The translations under genes were made by a program, and so were the position numbers. Positions 15,939 to 26,327 of a stretch of DNA of 64,000 nt are shown here, piece after piece. Source of the stretch: Streptoalloteichus tenebrarius. Its GTDB lineage: Bacteria > Actinomycetota > Actinomycetes > Mycobacteriales > Pseudonocardiaceae. Below the pieces are notes generated by a model, which did not search any database, was not told where the DNA came from, and was given only the letters and a program-made list of their open reading frames with translations. The stretch is taken from contig NZ_JAMTCP010000009.1 in assembly GCF_024171885.1 (NCBI RefSeq), forward strand, positions 62,001-126,000. The letters are read 5' to 3'. How positions within the stretch are numbered: position 1 is the first letter of the stretch; each line of letters opens with the position of its first letter.

Positions 15939-18296
15939 TCAGTTCAGGTCCCGGTTCCGCCGCCCGCGCCCTTCCCGTCGTTCGGGGCATTGGAGCCGGC
16001 CCCCGCGCTCCCGCAGCCCCGCCAGCTCCTCGGGCAGCCCGTCGGCGTGCACCACGCCCAACCGGCGGGTCGCCCTGGTCAACGCGACGTACAGGTCGTT
16101 GCGCCCCCTCGACGACTCCGCCAGCATCAGGGCGGGCTCGACGACCAGCACGGAGTCGAACTCCAACCCCTTGGCCCGCGCCACGGGCAGCACCACCACC
16201 GGCCGCTCCAGGTCCGGGTCCGGCCCCACCGACGCCTCCGGCACCGCCGCGACCACGGCCGCGCCCACCTCCTCCAGCAGGCCGGCGGGAACGATCACCG
16301 CCACCCGGCCCGCGCCGACCTCGGCCACCTCGCGGGCCGTGATCTCCGCCAGGCGCCCGGCCAGCTCGGCGGGCCGCGTGGCGCACCGCCAGGGCGCGAA
16401 CCCGCTGCTCCGCGCCGAGGCGGGCGGGTCGAGCGGCGGCTCCATCCCCGCGAGCACCGCCGAGGCGACGGACATGATCTCGGCCGGGGTGCGGTAGTTG
16501 ACCGACAACCGCTCCAGCCGCCACCGGTCGCCGACGTACGGGTCGAGCACCCGACCCCACGAGGACGTGCCGGCCAGGTCCCCGGTCTGCGCCACGTCGC
16601 CCACCAGCGTCATGGACCGGCTGGGGCAGCGGCGCATCAGCAGCCGCCAGGCCATCTCCGACAGCTCCTGCGCCTCGTCCACGATCACGTGCCCGAAGGT
16701 CCACGTCCGGTCGGCGGCCGCCCGCTCGGCCACCGTGAGGTCGGACCGGTGCTCGTGCCGCTCCGCGAACGCCGTGGCGTCGACGAGGTCGGCCGCCGTG
16801 ATCACCTCTGGGTCGTCCTCGTCCTCCAGGTCCTGCGACGCCGAGCCGGCGAGCACGTCCAGCACGCCCTGCGCGTAGGCGAGCCGCTCACGCCGCTCGC
16901 GCTCGGCCCGCAGGCGCGCCATCCGGTCGTCCACCCCGAGCAGCTCGGCCGCCTCGTCCAGCAACGGCACGTCGGCGGGCGTCCAGCCGCCCGCGCGCTC
17001 CCGCAGCAGCAGCGCGCGCTCGTCGTCGCTGAGCCACGGCGCGGCCGAGGAGAGCAGGTCGGCGCTGGCGAACAGGTCGCCGAGCAGGCGGCGCGGGGTC
17101 AGGACGGGCCACAGCTCGCTGAGCACCGCCCGCACCCCCTGGTCCTCCAGCAGCTCCCGACGGATCTCCGCCCTGTCCTCGGCGTCGAGGAGGTTGCCGC
17201 CGCCGTACACGTCGGCGCCGATCAGCTCCACGGCCTGGTGGGTGAGCGCGTCCACGATCTCGGCGACGAAGACCGGCCGGGCCTGGTTGTGCAGCAGACC
17301 GGTCCGCCGGGCCCGGTCCCTGGCCCTGGCGCAGGTCTCCGGGTCCAGGTGGAGGACCTGCCCGTCGAAGTCGATCTCCAGCGGCTCGTCCGGGACCCGC
17401 TGCCGGTCGCGGACGGCCGCGGCCACCATCTCCACCATGGACAGCCGGCCCTTGATCTCGGCCGCCTCCGCCGACTCCGTCCTCCTGGCGACGATCCCGG
17501 GGAACAGCTCGCCGATGGTCGACAGGAGGACCCCGGTCTCGCCGAGCGAGGGCAGCACCTGGCTGACGTAGCGGAGGAAGCCCGTGTTCGGGCCGATGAT
17601 CAGCACGCCGCGCCGGGCGAGCCGTTCCCGCTGGGTGTAGAGGAGGTAGGCGGCGCGGTGCAGGGCCACGGCCGTCTTGCCGGTGCCGGGGCCGCCCTGC
17701 ACGACGAGCACGCCCTGGTGCTCGGAGCGGATGACCCGGTCCTGCTCCGCCTGGATCGTCTCGACGATGTCCCGCATGTGGCCGGTCCGGTCCGCGTTCA
17801 GCGCGGCCAGCAACGTGGCCTCGCCGACGAGCCCGTCGCCCCCGGCCCCGTCCTGGCCGGCCAGGTCGAGCAACTCGTCGTCCACCCCGACCACGGTGCG
17901 GCCGCTGGTCCGGATGTGGCGCCGCCGCCGCACTCCCTCGGGCGCGGCCGCCGTGGCGACGTAGAACGGACGCGCGGCCGGCGCACGCCAGTCGACGAGC
18001 AGCGGCTCGTACTCGGCCCCCTCGTCGAACATGCCCAGCCGCCCGACGTAGCGCCGCTCGCCGTCGGCCAGGTCGAGCCGTCCGAAGCACAGGCCGTTCT
18101 CCGCCGCGTCGAGCCGGGAGAGCTGGTCGGCGTAGTGGGTGGAGGCCGCGTTGCGCTCCGCCACGGCGCTGGGGTCCTCCCCGTGCTCCCGCAGCACCCT
18201 GGCCAGCCGTTCCCTGGTCTCCGCCCGCTGACCGTCGAGCCGGCCGTAGAGCATCGAGACGTATTCCTGCTCCCGCGCCCTTTCCTCGGTTGACAC
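15939..18296 (-). CDS. helD: HelD-like RNA polymerase recycling ATPase
   Basis: 785 aa from GTG 18296 (ribosome site GGGGGG); the frame extends to 18542 but that part lacks codon bias. The N-terminal coiled coil (REQEYVSMLYGRLDGQRAET) inserts into the secondary channel in known HelD proteins. A superfamily 1 ATPase is split by insertions: Walker A GGPGTGKTAVALHRAAYLLY at about residue 202, Walker B/DE-box VIVDEAQELSEMAW at about 540, motif LVGDVAQTGD, and a C-terminal VALTRATRRLGV. HelD removes stalled RNA polymerase from nucleic acid; some actinobacterial relatives (HelR) give rifamycin tolerance. I see no rifamycin-associated element upstream, so a housekeeping role is more likely. Flanked by terminators on both sides; monocistronic. 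Confidence 0.9.
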   Translation of the reverse strand: MSTEERAREQEYVSMLYGRLDGQRAETRERLARVLREHGEDPSAVAERNAASTHYADQLSRLDAAENGLCFGRLDLADGERRYVGRLGMFDEGAEYEPLLVDWRAPAARPFYVATAAAPEGVRRRRHIRTSGRTVVGVDDELLDLAGQDGAGGDGLVGEATLLAALNADRTGHMRDIVETIQAEQDRVIRSEHQGVLVVQGGPGTGKTAVALHRAAYLLYTQRERLARRGVLIIGPNTGFLRYVSQVLPSLGETGVLLSTIGELFPGIVARRTESAEAAEIKGRLSMVEMVAAAVRDRQRVPDEPLEIDFDGQVLHLDPETCARARDRARRTGLLHNQARPVFVAEIVDALTHQAVELIGADVYGGGNLLDAEDRAEIRRELLEDQGVRAVLSELWPVLTPRRLLGDLFASADLLSSAAPWLSDDERALLLRERAGGWTPADVPLLDEAAELLGVDDRMARLRAERERRERLAYAQGVLDVLAGSASQDLEDEDDPEVITAADLVDATAFAERHEHRSDLTVAERAAADRTWTFGHVIVDEAQELSEMAWRLLMRRCPSRSMTLVGDVAQTGDLAGTSSWGRVLDPYVGDRWRLERLSVNYRTPAEIMSVASAVLAGMEPPLDPPASARSSGFAPWRCATRPAELAGRLAEITAREVAEVGAGRVAVIVPAGLLEEVGAAVVAAVPEASVGPDPDLERPVVVLPVARAKGLEFDSVLVVEPALMLAESSRGRNDLYVALTRATRRLGVVHADGLPEELAGLRERGGRLQCPERREGRGRRNRDLN

Positions 18297-18500
18297 GCCG
18301 CCCCCCAATTCACTAAAATGACGACAGATATTCAACGACCACTTTGTCGCACCCAATACTCGAAGGTAGCGCACTGACCGGCCGCGCGCCACACTCGATC
18401 CAGCTCGGATCACTCCGCTCGCGTGAAGATCCCGATCAAATTCTGTCGCGTCCCCTTGACAGTTTTCCAGAAATGGAACAGGGCGCGAATCGCCAACAAC

Positions 18501-18535
18501 ACGAGAGGGGTGGCCGTCAGGGCCGCCCCTCTCGT
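18501..18535. terminator. 15-bp hairpin after the tachylectin gene
   Basis: Arms 18501-18515 and 18521-18535 (ACGAGAGGGGTGGCC, 14 of 15 paired), loop of 5, directly after the minus-strand stop at 18559. Confidence 0.75.
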
Positions 18536-18558
18536 CGTTCATGCCTCTAGTTCAAGCG

Positions 18559-19686
18559 TCAGACAACGCGGCAGCCGTCGGGAGCGGCCGTGATGTTGAA
18601 CTCGTTGTACCAGCCGGTGCCCACCAGCTTGCCGAGGTCGCGACCGGTGTCGGCCCAGGTTCCGTTGAGGAACTGGTACCGGTACCACAGCAATTCTCCG
18701 TTGTTGTCCGGCCGGGCGCCGTACAGGATCTCCCCGCCAACGGAGATGATGGAGTTGAACATGTTCCAGCCGGAACCGTTGCGCTTGGCCTGCTGGGTCC
18801 ACTGCCCGCTCTTGGCCTCGTAGACGTGCCGGAACAGGTCACCGTTGGGCGTGCGGGTGTAGAGAACGCCGGGGCCAGCGCCCACGATGAGGTCGTACTG
18901 CCCCCAGTCGCCGGCGAGCACCCGGTGGTCCAGCTTCTTGCTGGCCGGGTCGTACGAACGCCAGTGCAGCTTGCCGTCCGGCTCGATCGTGTAGACGTGA
19001 CCGTTGGTGTCGACGGTCATCCGGTTGCGGTAGTCCGGCGTGACGTAGCGGTCCCAGCCGTTGCCGTTCTCCAGGACGTCGTACTGGGAGCCGGCCTGGT
19101 TCGTGTCCCAACCGTTGCCGTTCCAGCGGTAGCGGCGGAACTCGCCGTTCTGCACGGCCAGGTAGAACACCCCGTCAGGCGCGGCGACCGTGCGCGCCCC
19201 GAGCCATCCGCCCCCGATGATCCGCCCGTTGTAGTCGGCCCAGCTGAAGGACCCGTTCTTCGGGTCGGTGTGCTGGTACTCGCGGACCTCGCCGTCGTTA
19301 CGCACCACGTACAGCGGAACCGCGGGCTTGCACTCGATGCTCAGGTCCGGGATCTGCTGCCGAATCCAGTCGTTGAGGTCGTCCACGCGAGTCTCGGTGC
19401 CACCCTGGCGGGTCTGGCTCTCGCCGAGGCAACCGTTCTGCCACGAGGTGTGATCGACCGCGACGAGCTCGGAGGTTCCGTTCGCCTCGCGGATCACCGG
19501 GGCACCGGCGTCGCCCTTGCACGTGCTGATGTTCCCCGAAGCCCCAGCGACCTCGAACGTGGTCTTACCGACGCTCTTGACCTGGAACGACGCGGTTGAG
19601 AACCACACCTCCACGCACGTCCGGATCAGGATCACGAGAAAGCTACTCCAACAGCTCGGGGGGACAGTGGGGGTTACCTGCGACAT
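18559..19686 (-). pseudogene. N-terminally truncated trypsin-like (inactive) plus tachylectin propeller protein
   Basis: The open frame encodes 375 aa from an ATG at 19686, but the first roughly 25 codons read antisense-of-frame through the neighbouring LRV pseudogene, so the homologous part begins near 19610. It has the C-terminal end of a chymotrypsin-fold protease: CKGDAGAPV replaces GDSGGP, so the catalytic Ser is Ala; the His and Asp modules are missing. Then comes a beta-propeller of repeats such as WRSYDPASKK, WGQYDLIVGAGPGVLYTRT and GDLFRHVYEAKSGQW (about residues 115-370), as in tachylectin-type carbohydrate-binding domains. No signal peptide remains. A well-formed terminator follows. 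I read it as the surviving 3' part of a secreted lectin-protease gene. Confidence 0.7.
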
Positions 19687-20016
19687 CAGACCTGATGAGG
19701 TAGGTCGAGTGTGCGCCTCGAAGTTCCTTGACCAACTCCGTCCTGCCGAACGCGGCGCTTCGAACCAGCTCGTCGGAGTCGTCCACCAACTTCGTGATCA
19801 CATCCTGTGGAGTGTCACGACAGTCGGCGACAGCCTTGCGCACAAAATACTGGTCACTGGTCGCAAGACTCGAACAACGTCCTGCGGAACGCCTTCACGA
19901 ACGCGGGGAAGTGGAGGATATCCACGATAGTCATCAACGAACTCTCCGTCGTGATACCACGACGGAGAGTTCAGAACCCTGTCACACCCGTCCTCGTGGA
20001 CCTCTCGACACAACAC
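19620..20016 (-). pseudogene. LRV/HEAT-like small protein, broken paralogue
   Basis: From GTG 20016, fifty bases after the stop of the intact copy (20067-20528), this translates to a protein alignable with it along its length (CREVHEDGCDR vs CKDVYEGGCDR; ANPHCPDSLL vs GNPHCPPELL). It has two lesions: one base lost near 19866 (frame change after VVRVL), and an in-frame TAG at 19643-19645 where the paralogue has a sense codon; homology then resumes as LSRDPDPDVR. Just past this the sequence becomes the protease/tachylectin gene, marking a recombination joint. Likely once an immunity-type or regulatory protein like its neighbour. Confidence 0.7.
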
Positions 20017-20066
20017 GCTCGCCCCATCCGTCAACCAGCCGAGACCAACCGGTCAACGTAAGTTGA

Positions 20067-20528
20067 TCAATAAGACCGCTGGTCGCGATCTCGGCGCATC
20101 TGCATATCCCTGGCATATCTTGCGACATCAGGGTCCGGGTCGCTGACGAGTTCCAGCAAGAGACTATCGGGGCAATGTGGATTAGCGATCACCGCCTTCC
20201 TGATATGGCGCGGAAGATTTTGCGCAGCCCAGTAAAGCGCCTCAATGCGATTTGTCCTACGGTACGCCAGCATACGCACGGTGGGATTCTCATCCTCAAG
20301 GAAGAGGTCGATAACTTCCTGCGGAGCTTGCTTGTAGCTCACAACCGCGTTACGTACATGGGGCTCGCTGCTCCTGGCCACAGTACGGATGACGTGTTCC
20401 GGGAGGCAGTCACGGAGACGCGGCTGGGGCGCACGACCTATATCGACGATGAACTCGAAATCATGACACCACGTCGGCCCTTCAAGTTCCCGATCGCAAC
20501 CACCCTCGTACACATCCTTACAAATCAC
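20067..20528 (-). CDS. LRV/HEAT-like repeat protein, candidate immunity protein to the TNT toxin
   Basis: 153 aa from GTG 20528, ribosome site GAGAGGGAG. It has a Cys-containing N-terminal part (CKDVYEGGCDRELEGPTWC) followed by short helical repeats with spaced Asn/Pro/His-Cys (VRNAVVSYKQAPQEVIDLFL, IRKAVIANPHCPDSLLLEL, VARYARDM), the pattern of leucine-rich-repeat-variant (LRV) or HEAT-like proteins. LRV proteins can carry an Fe-S cluster bound by N-terminal cysteines. It lies 105 bp downstream of the toxin gene in the same orientation, where immunity genes sit, and is intact while toxin and paralogue are broken. The immunity role is inference. Lower GC3 than neighbouring core genes suggests transfer. 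Confidence 0.65.
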   Translation of the reverse strand: MICKDVYEGGCDRELEGPTWCHDFEFIVDIGRAPQPRLRDCLPEHVIRTVARSSEPHVRNAVVSYKQAPQEVIDLFLEDENPTVRMLAYRRTNRIEALYWAAQNLPRHIRKAVIANPHCPDSLLLELVSDPDPDVARYARDMQMRRDRDQRSY

Positions 20529-20633
20529 TACTCTCCCTCTCTATTCATGACCATTTCTCGCTTATGATAGCACTGAATAGCTGGGTCGTCAGAGGCGAGC
20601 GTGGAGCGCCGCCTCCACCGACCCCACCTGCGA

Positions 20634-22043
20634 CTAACAGTGTGGCTTATTTACCGGGATGATGTACCCAGCCTCGCAGAGCTGCTTGACATTCATACCA
20701 TCCAACCGAAATTGAATCCCTCCCCCAACCTGTCTGAACCCCGGCGCGATCTCACCCTTCCAAATTATGCCCAAAGATCCATCCCACTTCTTGACCCATC
20801 GATAAACATGGTACGGCAGATGGAGACTTCCAGGCGGAAGTGCGCGCTTCTCAAAAGCGGTTCCAGCGTGAGAAAGAAAGGTTCCCGTAGGCCCTCCAAA
20901 CCGATCCCAAACCTCACCCGCCTGAGGGATGTACTCCTCCTCGATAGTACCCTTTTAACCCCAGGGAAGGCTGGGTATTTCCACCACAGCTCCCCGTTAG
21001 GTCCTCGCGCCGTGAACTCGCGGAGAAACTGGCACTCGAGGTCCTTCCCGTTTCCGTAGTATTCTTTGAAGTTCTCCCCGATCAGGTTACGAGTCTCCGC
21101 CGGAAGTTCCTCGATACGGGGAGCTGTCATTTTCGCCGGCCGCGCCTCTTCAACAAGCGCATCGACCACGCGGGTGTACTCGGTTTCGACGCGGGTGACT
21201 TCCAGCTGCGCCTGGAGGGCCTCCGCAGCCTTGGGGAGGACCTTGGCGGCCGTGCCGGTGGCCACCGGGATGACCCGCATGGCGACGGGAATCAGGCCGG
21301 CGCTCTCCGGAGTCGCGAAGAACAGCATCTCAGCGGCGACCGGGAAGTAAACAGTAGCCAGAAGGGTCACCTCTGCGGCGAGCATGAAGTAAGCCGCTGC
21401 CTCCATCATCTGCACGAAGGGCGCGATGATGGTGAGCGTGTTGGTGTGCTCGAAGTTCATACTGAACGACGAGCTCACACAACCCGGAATGAACTCCTGA
21501 GTTTCCTTGTGATTCAGGAAACATCGGTCGGCGTTGTCAAAAGCACGCCGAGACTGTTCGTCGAACGTCTTGGGGATCTGGCTGATACATTCGGCGACCG
21601 CCTGGGCGTCCTTGCGGTTCTTGGTGCACTCATCGGCTTGGTTGGCGACGAGGTTGCCCAGCACGTTCTCCCGGATCTTGCTGATCGCGGCGTCGTACGC
21701 CTCCTTGTACGCGGTGTGAGCGGCCGCGGCGTCGTCTTTGGCAGCCTTCGCGGAATCACGTGCGCGTTGGGCCGACGCGTACGCTTGCTGGGCATAGCTG
21801 GCAGCTTGACGCGCGGATGCGGCAGCCCAGCAGGGCCTTCTCAGCGGCGGCGCGTGTGGTCGGACCACCGGTACGCCACAACGCCGCTACTCTCGCACGG
21901 TCACTGTCAGGATCTGCTGTCGGCGGCTCAGGCCCTCCGGCCACTGCTGGCGGAGCCGCGACGATGCCGACCATCAGCGAAGCGCTGGCCAGCAGGGCGG
22001 TTCCGAGCCGGCCCGCGCGGAACCGGCTTCTTCGACCGCTCAT
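20634..22043 (-). pseudogene. Secreted polymorphic toxin with ALF-repeat N-terminus and C-terminal TNT (NAD+ glycohydrolase) domain, frameshifted
   Basis: Start at ATG 22043 with ribosome site AAGGAG. A Sec signal (ALLASASLMVGIVAAPPAVA) is followed by an actinobacterial ALF-repeat start (SDRARVAALWRTGG, AAAEKALLG). Near 21825 the frame changes, joining an Ala-rich coiled coil (about 21820-21650) and a hydrophobic segment; the missing ALF repeats imply a deletion. A second shift near 20955, in GGTTAAAAGGG, moves into a frame with a full TNT-type domain: VWDRFGGPTGTFLSHAGTAF, RALPPGSLHLPYHVYRW, EIAPGFRQVGGGIQFRL, ending at TAG 20634. The His and Gln matching the TNT catalytic pair are present (YHVYRW, GGGIQF). 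TNT domains destroy NAD+. Two lesions make the chain non-functional as it stands. Confidence 0.75.
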
Positions 22044-22289
22044 ACACTCTCTCCTTTCGTAATCCAGGCATGACAAAACCGCGTGCAACCAAACGAAGGG
22101 TTACACGCTGAACCAACGACACATCTGAGAGCGAAGCCCGTCAGCCGAGTTCAGCTGCTCGTCGAACTGACGATTCCTTCTTCCCCGACCAGCTCCGCCC
22201 GCATTGTGAGCACTGCCCCATCAACCGGGGTGAACCGTACTGCGCCTGGGCGGGTAGATCAAAGTGTGTGACGACAGACACTCGCCAAC

Positions 22290-22878
22290 ATGTCTACTTT
22301 GTCCGAAAAGGTTGATCAAGGCCACTATTCGCTGAATCAGTCCAGTTCCCAGGAAGGCAACCTATCGATCGCCGCGCGCTTCTGAAACCGTATGGGACAA
22401 GCGGGACCCCAGGCCGGAGCTTCTCTTGTAGGCGCGGCGGATTCTGCGGACGCCCGATGCCACGGGCACACTTGCTCCTGGGCATCTCGAACCCGCCTCG
22501 GCCAAAGCCGAAGGAAAGCAACTCCAAGAATGCCCACAGCCCAGACGGGAAGGGTACGGCTTTACCCGCGGTACGGCGGCCCCTCAGACTGGCGGTGTAT
22601 CGCGCAGGTGATGCCACTGTCCCGGTTCGTGGCCGGTTTCGCATCCCTGGGCCGAAAAAAGACGGACAAACTCTGGACGCGGCTTCACCGCCCAGATGGT
22701 CGTCAGGAGGCGCTGAGGCCCATCCACCAGGAAACAGAGCCCAAGCTTGACGGGAAGGATTCCCATTGGGCGAGTGGGCACAGGTTGGCTCCCACAGGAG
22801 CGAGCCGACATGCGACGGAGCGGAGCGGCTTCCTTCGCCGGAGATGGCGACCTGCTCCATCTTCAGCAACAAAGCGAA
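22290..22878. other. Unexplained 0.6-kb region, possibly a dispersed repeat or structured RNA
   Basis: Both strands have long open frames (minus 22294-22959, plus 22392-23162), but neither shows the codon bias of real genes here. The stretch is rich in short complementary segments, for example GGCTCC...GGAGCGAGCC around 22790-22810 and CCTCGG...CCGAAGG around 22496-22514. The minus-strand translation (KMEQVAISGEGSRSAPSHVG, FGPGMRNRPRTG, PGVPLVPYGFRSARR) is Gly/Arg/Pro-rich without domains. I do not recognise it. Confidence 0.35.
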
Positions 22879-22907
22879 AGGGGCGGTCCCGGAACGGGAC
22901 CGCCCCT
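22879..22907. terminator. 12-bp GC hairpin ending the SUF operon
   Basis: Perfect arms 22879-22890 and 22896-22907 (AGGGGCGGTCCC) with a 5-base loop, 18 bp beyond the sufT stop at 22925. Confidence 0.85.
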
Positions 22908-22924
22908 CATGGGTTGGTGGTGGG

Positions 22925-23311
22925 TCAGACGGTGAAGCCGAGGGCGCGGAGCTGCTCACGGCCCTCGTCCGTGATCCGCTCCGGACCCCACGGCGGCATC
23001 CACACCCAGTTGATGCGGAAGTCCTTCACCAGGCCGCCGCCGGGACCACCGGTCAGGGCGGCCCGCGTCTGGTCCTCGATGACGTCGGTCAGCGGGCAGG
23101 CCGCCGAGGTCAACGTCATGTCGAGGGTGGCGACACCGTCGTCGTCCAGCCGGATGTCGTAGACCAGGCCAAGGTCGACGACGTTGATCCCCAGCTCTGG
23201 GTCGACGACGTCGCGCATGGCCTCCTCAAGGTCGGCGATCGCGGCCTCGTCGGCCGCCGGAGCCGGGGGCTCCGGCAGACCCGCCGCGCCCCGGGTCACG
23301 TCCTCGGTCAT
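22925..23311 (-). CDS. sufT: SufT-like metal-sulphur cluster assembly factor (DUF59/MIP18)
   Basis: 128 aa from ATG 23311, which overlaps the sufU stop (ATGA). The DUF59 fold shows EAMRDVVDPELGINVVDLGLVYDI, and the conserved Cys in LTSAACPLTDVIEDQ (about residue 75). The C-terminal WVWMPPWGPERITDEGREQLRALGF is the standard ending of actinobacterial SUF-operon members. It assists maturation or transfer of Fe-S clusters to target proteins. Last gene of the suf operon. Confidence 0.9.
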   Translation of the reverse strand: MTEDVTRGAAGLPEPPAPAADEAAIADLEEAMRDVVDPELGINVVDLGLVYDIRLDDDGVATLDMTLTSAACPLTDVIEDQTRAALTGGPGGGLVKDFRINWVWMPPWGPERITDEGREQLRALGFTV

Positions 23312-23778
23312 CGTGCTCCCACTCCCTGCTGCCGCTCGGCCACCCGAGCCACCGCGTCCTTGAAGGCCATCCAACCCAGCAGCGCGCACTTGACGCGAGC
23401 GGGGTACCGGGCGACGCCGGCGAACGCGATGCCGTCCTCCAGCACGTCCTCGTCCGGCTCGACCTGCCCGCGCCCCTGCATCAGCTCCAGGAACGCCGCG
23501 TGCTTGTCGAACGCCTCGGCCACGGTGCGACCCACCACCAGGTCGGTCAGCACGGACGCGGCGGCCTGGCTGATGGAGCAGCCCTGGGCGTCGTAGGAGA
23601 CGTCACCCACGACCGCGTCCTCGCCGTCGCCGACCAGGTGGACCCGCAGCGTCACCTCGTCACCGCAGGTCGGGTTGACGTGGTGCACCTCGGCCTCGAA
23701 CGGCTCCCGCAGCCCCCGGCGGTGCGGGTTCTTGTAGTGGTCCAGGATGATCTCCTGGTACATCTGGTCCAGCTTCAT
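23308..23778 (-). CDS. sufU: SufU zinc-dependent sulfurtransferase / scaffold
   Basis: 156 aa, usual length, from ATG 23778, six bases after the sufS stop. The three conserved cysteines are present: NPTCGDE (about 40), AQGCSIS (about 66) and VKCALLGW (about 130), with the conserved Asp in CGDEV. SufU accepts persulphide sulphur from SufS and passes it to SufBCD. Translationally coupled to sufT downstream. Confidence 0.93.
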   Translation of the reverse strand: MKLDQMYQEIILDHYKNPHRRGLREPFEAEVHHVNPTCGDEVTLRVHLVGDGEDAVVGDVSYDAQGCSISQAAASVLTDLVVGRTVAEAFDKHAAFLELMQGRGQVEPDEDVLEDGIAFAGVARYPARVKCALLGWMAFKDAVARVAERQQGVGAR

Positions 23779-23784
23779 CCCGAC

Positions 23785-25191
<1,407 letters not shown>

Positions 25192-25977
25192 TCAGCGGGC
25201 CGCGCCGGTGCTGGCGGCCTCCTGCTTGCCGGTGTACCGGACGTAGCCCTCCTCCTCCAGGCGCTCGGCCAGCTCGGCGCCGCCGGACTCCACGATCCGC
25301 CCGTTGGCGAAGACGTGGACGAAGTCCGGGCTGATGTGCTTGAGGATGCGGGTGTAGTGCGTGATCAGCATGATGCCGGTCTCGGCGTTCTCCGCCTTGT
25401 ACCGGTTCACGCCGTCGGACACCACGCGCAGCGCGTCGACGTCGAGGCCGGAGTCGGTCTCGTCGAGGATGGCGATCTTCGGCCGCAGCAGCGCGAGCTG
25501 GAGGATCTCGTGCCGCTTCTTCTCACCGCCGGAGAAGCCCTCGTTGACGCTGCGCTCGGCGAAGGCCGGGTCGATGTCGAGGTCGGCCATGGCCTGCTTG
25601 ACCTCCTTGACCCAGTGCCGCAGGGCGGGGGCCTCGCCGCGGACCGCGGTGGCGGCCGTGCGCAGGAAGTTCGACATGGACACGCCCGGCACCTCGACCG
25701 GGTACTGCATGGCGAGGAACAGGCCGGCGCGGGCGCGCTCGTCCACGCTCATCTCCAGCACGTTCTCCCCGTCGAGCAGCACCTCACCGGAGGTGATCTC
25801 GTACTTGGGGTGGCCGGCGATCGAGTAGGCCAGCGTCGACTTGCCGGAGCCGTTCGGGCCCATGATCGCGTGGGTCTCGCCGGCCTTCACCGTGAGGTCC
25901 ACGCCCCGGAGGATCTCCTTGGGCTCCTCGTCGGTGAGGACCGAGACGTGCAGGTCCTTGATCTCCAGAATGGCCAT
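25192..25977 (-). CDS. sufC: SufC Fe-S assembly ATPase
   Basis: 261 aa from ATG 25977; the longer frame upstream overlaps the ferredoxin gene out of frame. ABC-type ATPase: Walker A GPNGSGKST (about 38), signature GFSGGEKKRHEILQ, Walker B AILDETDSGLD, and the SufC-typical VKEVKQAMADLDID region. It forms the SufBC2D scaffold with SufB and SufD. Confidence 0.95.
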   Translation of the reverse strand: MAILEIKDLHVSVLTDEEPKEILRGVDLTVKAGETHAIMGPNGSGKSTLAYSIAGHPKYEITSGEVLLDGENVLEMSVDERARAGLFLAMQYPVEVPGVSMSNFLRTAATAVRGEAPALRHWVKEVKQAMADLDIDPAFAERSVNEGFSGGEKKRHEILQLALLRPKIAILDETDSGLDVDALRVVSDGVNRYKAENAETGIMLITHYTRILKHISPDFVHVFANGRIVESGGAELAERLEEEGYVRYTGKQEAASTGAAR

Positions 25978-26012
25978 CGGTTTCTTCGTTCTCCTGTGCC
26001 GCGAAAGTCTGT

Positions 26013-26327
26013 TCAGTTCAGTACAGCGGTGGTGTCGACGTAGACGTCGCCGTCCCGCACGCTCACCGCGAACACGTCGACGGGCTCGGTCGCCGGCAGC
26101 GAGTTGGGCTTGCCGGTGCGCAGGTCGAAGCACGACCCGTGCAGCCAGCACTCGATGCCCCTGCGCGTCACCTCACCCTCGCTCAACGCCACCTCGGCGT
26201 GTGAGCAGACGTCGTGCAGCGCGTGCACCTCGTCGCCGTCCCGCACCACCACCACGGGGGTGCCGTCAACGTCGACGCTCACCGGCTGGCGGTCCTCCAG
26301 CTCGGCGAGGGCGCACACACGGGTCAC
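26013..26327 (-). CDS. Rieske-type [2Fe-2S] ferredoxin of the SUF operon
   Basis: 104 aa from GTG 26327 overlapping the sufD stop (GTGA). Rieske cluster ligands: CSHAEVALSEG (C-x-H) and CWLHGSCFD (C-x2-H). It is the small non-haem dioxygenase-ferredoxin-like protein found between sufD and sufC in many actinobacteria; a role in electron supply for cluster assembly is suspected, not proven. Confidence 0.92.
   Translation of the reverse strand: MTRVCALAELEDRQPVSVDVDGTPVVVVRDGDEVHALHDVCSHAEVALSEGEVTRRGIECWLHGSCFDLRTGKPNSLPATEPVDVFAVSVRDGDVYVDTTAVLN

Noticed and set aside
15939-18296. HelR-type rifamycin-resistance gene
   Set aside because: The protein fits the HelD family generally, but no rifamycin-associated element was seen upstream and no resistance neighbours exist.
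20940-20970. Programmed -1 frameshift in the TNT toxin at GGTTAAAAGGG
   Set aside because: The heptamer does not fit X-XXY-YYZ in the incoming frame, no stimulatory stem was apparent, and a second unrelated lesion lies upstream; simple mutation is likelier.
22392-23162. 256-aa plus-strand protein across the SUF terminator
   Set aside because: It runs through a strong terminator and antisense to sufT, without codon bias.
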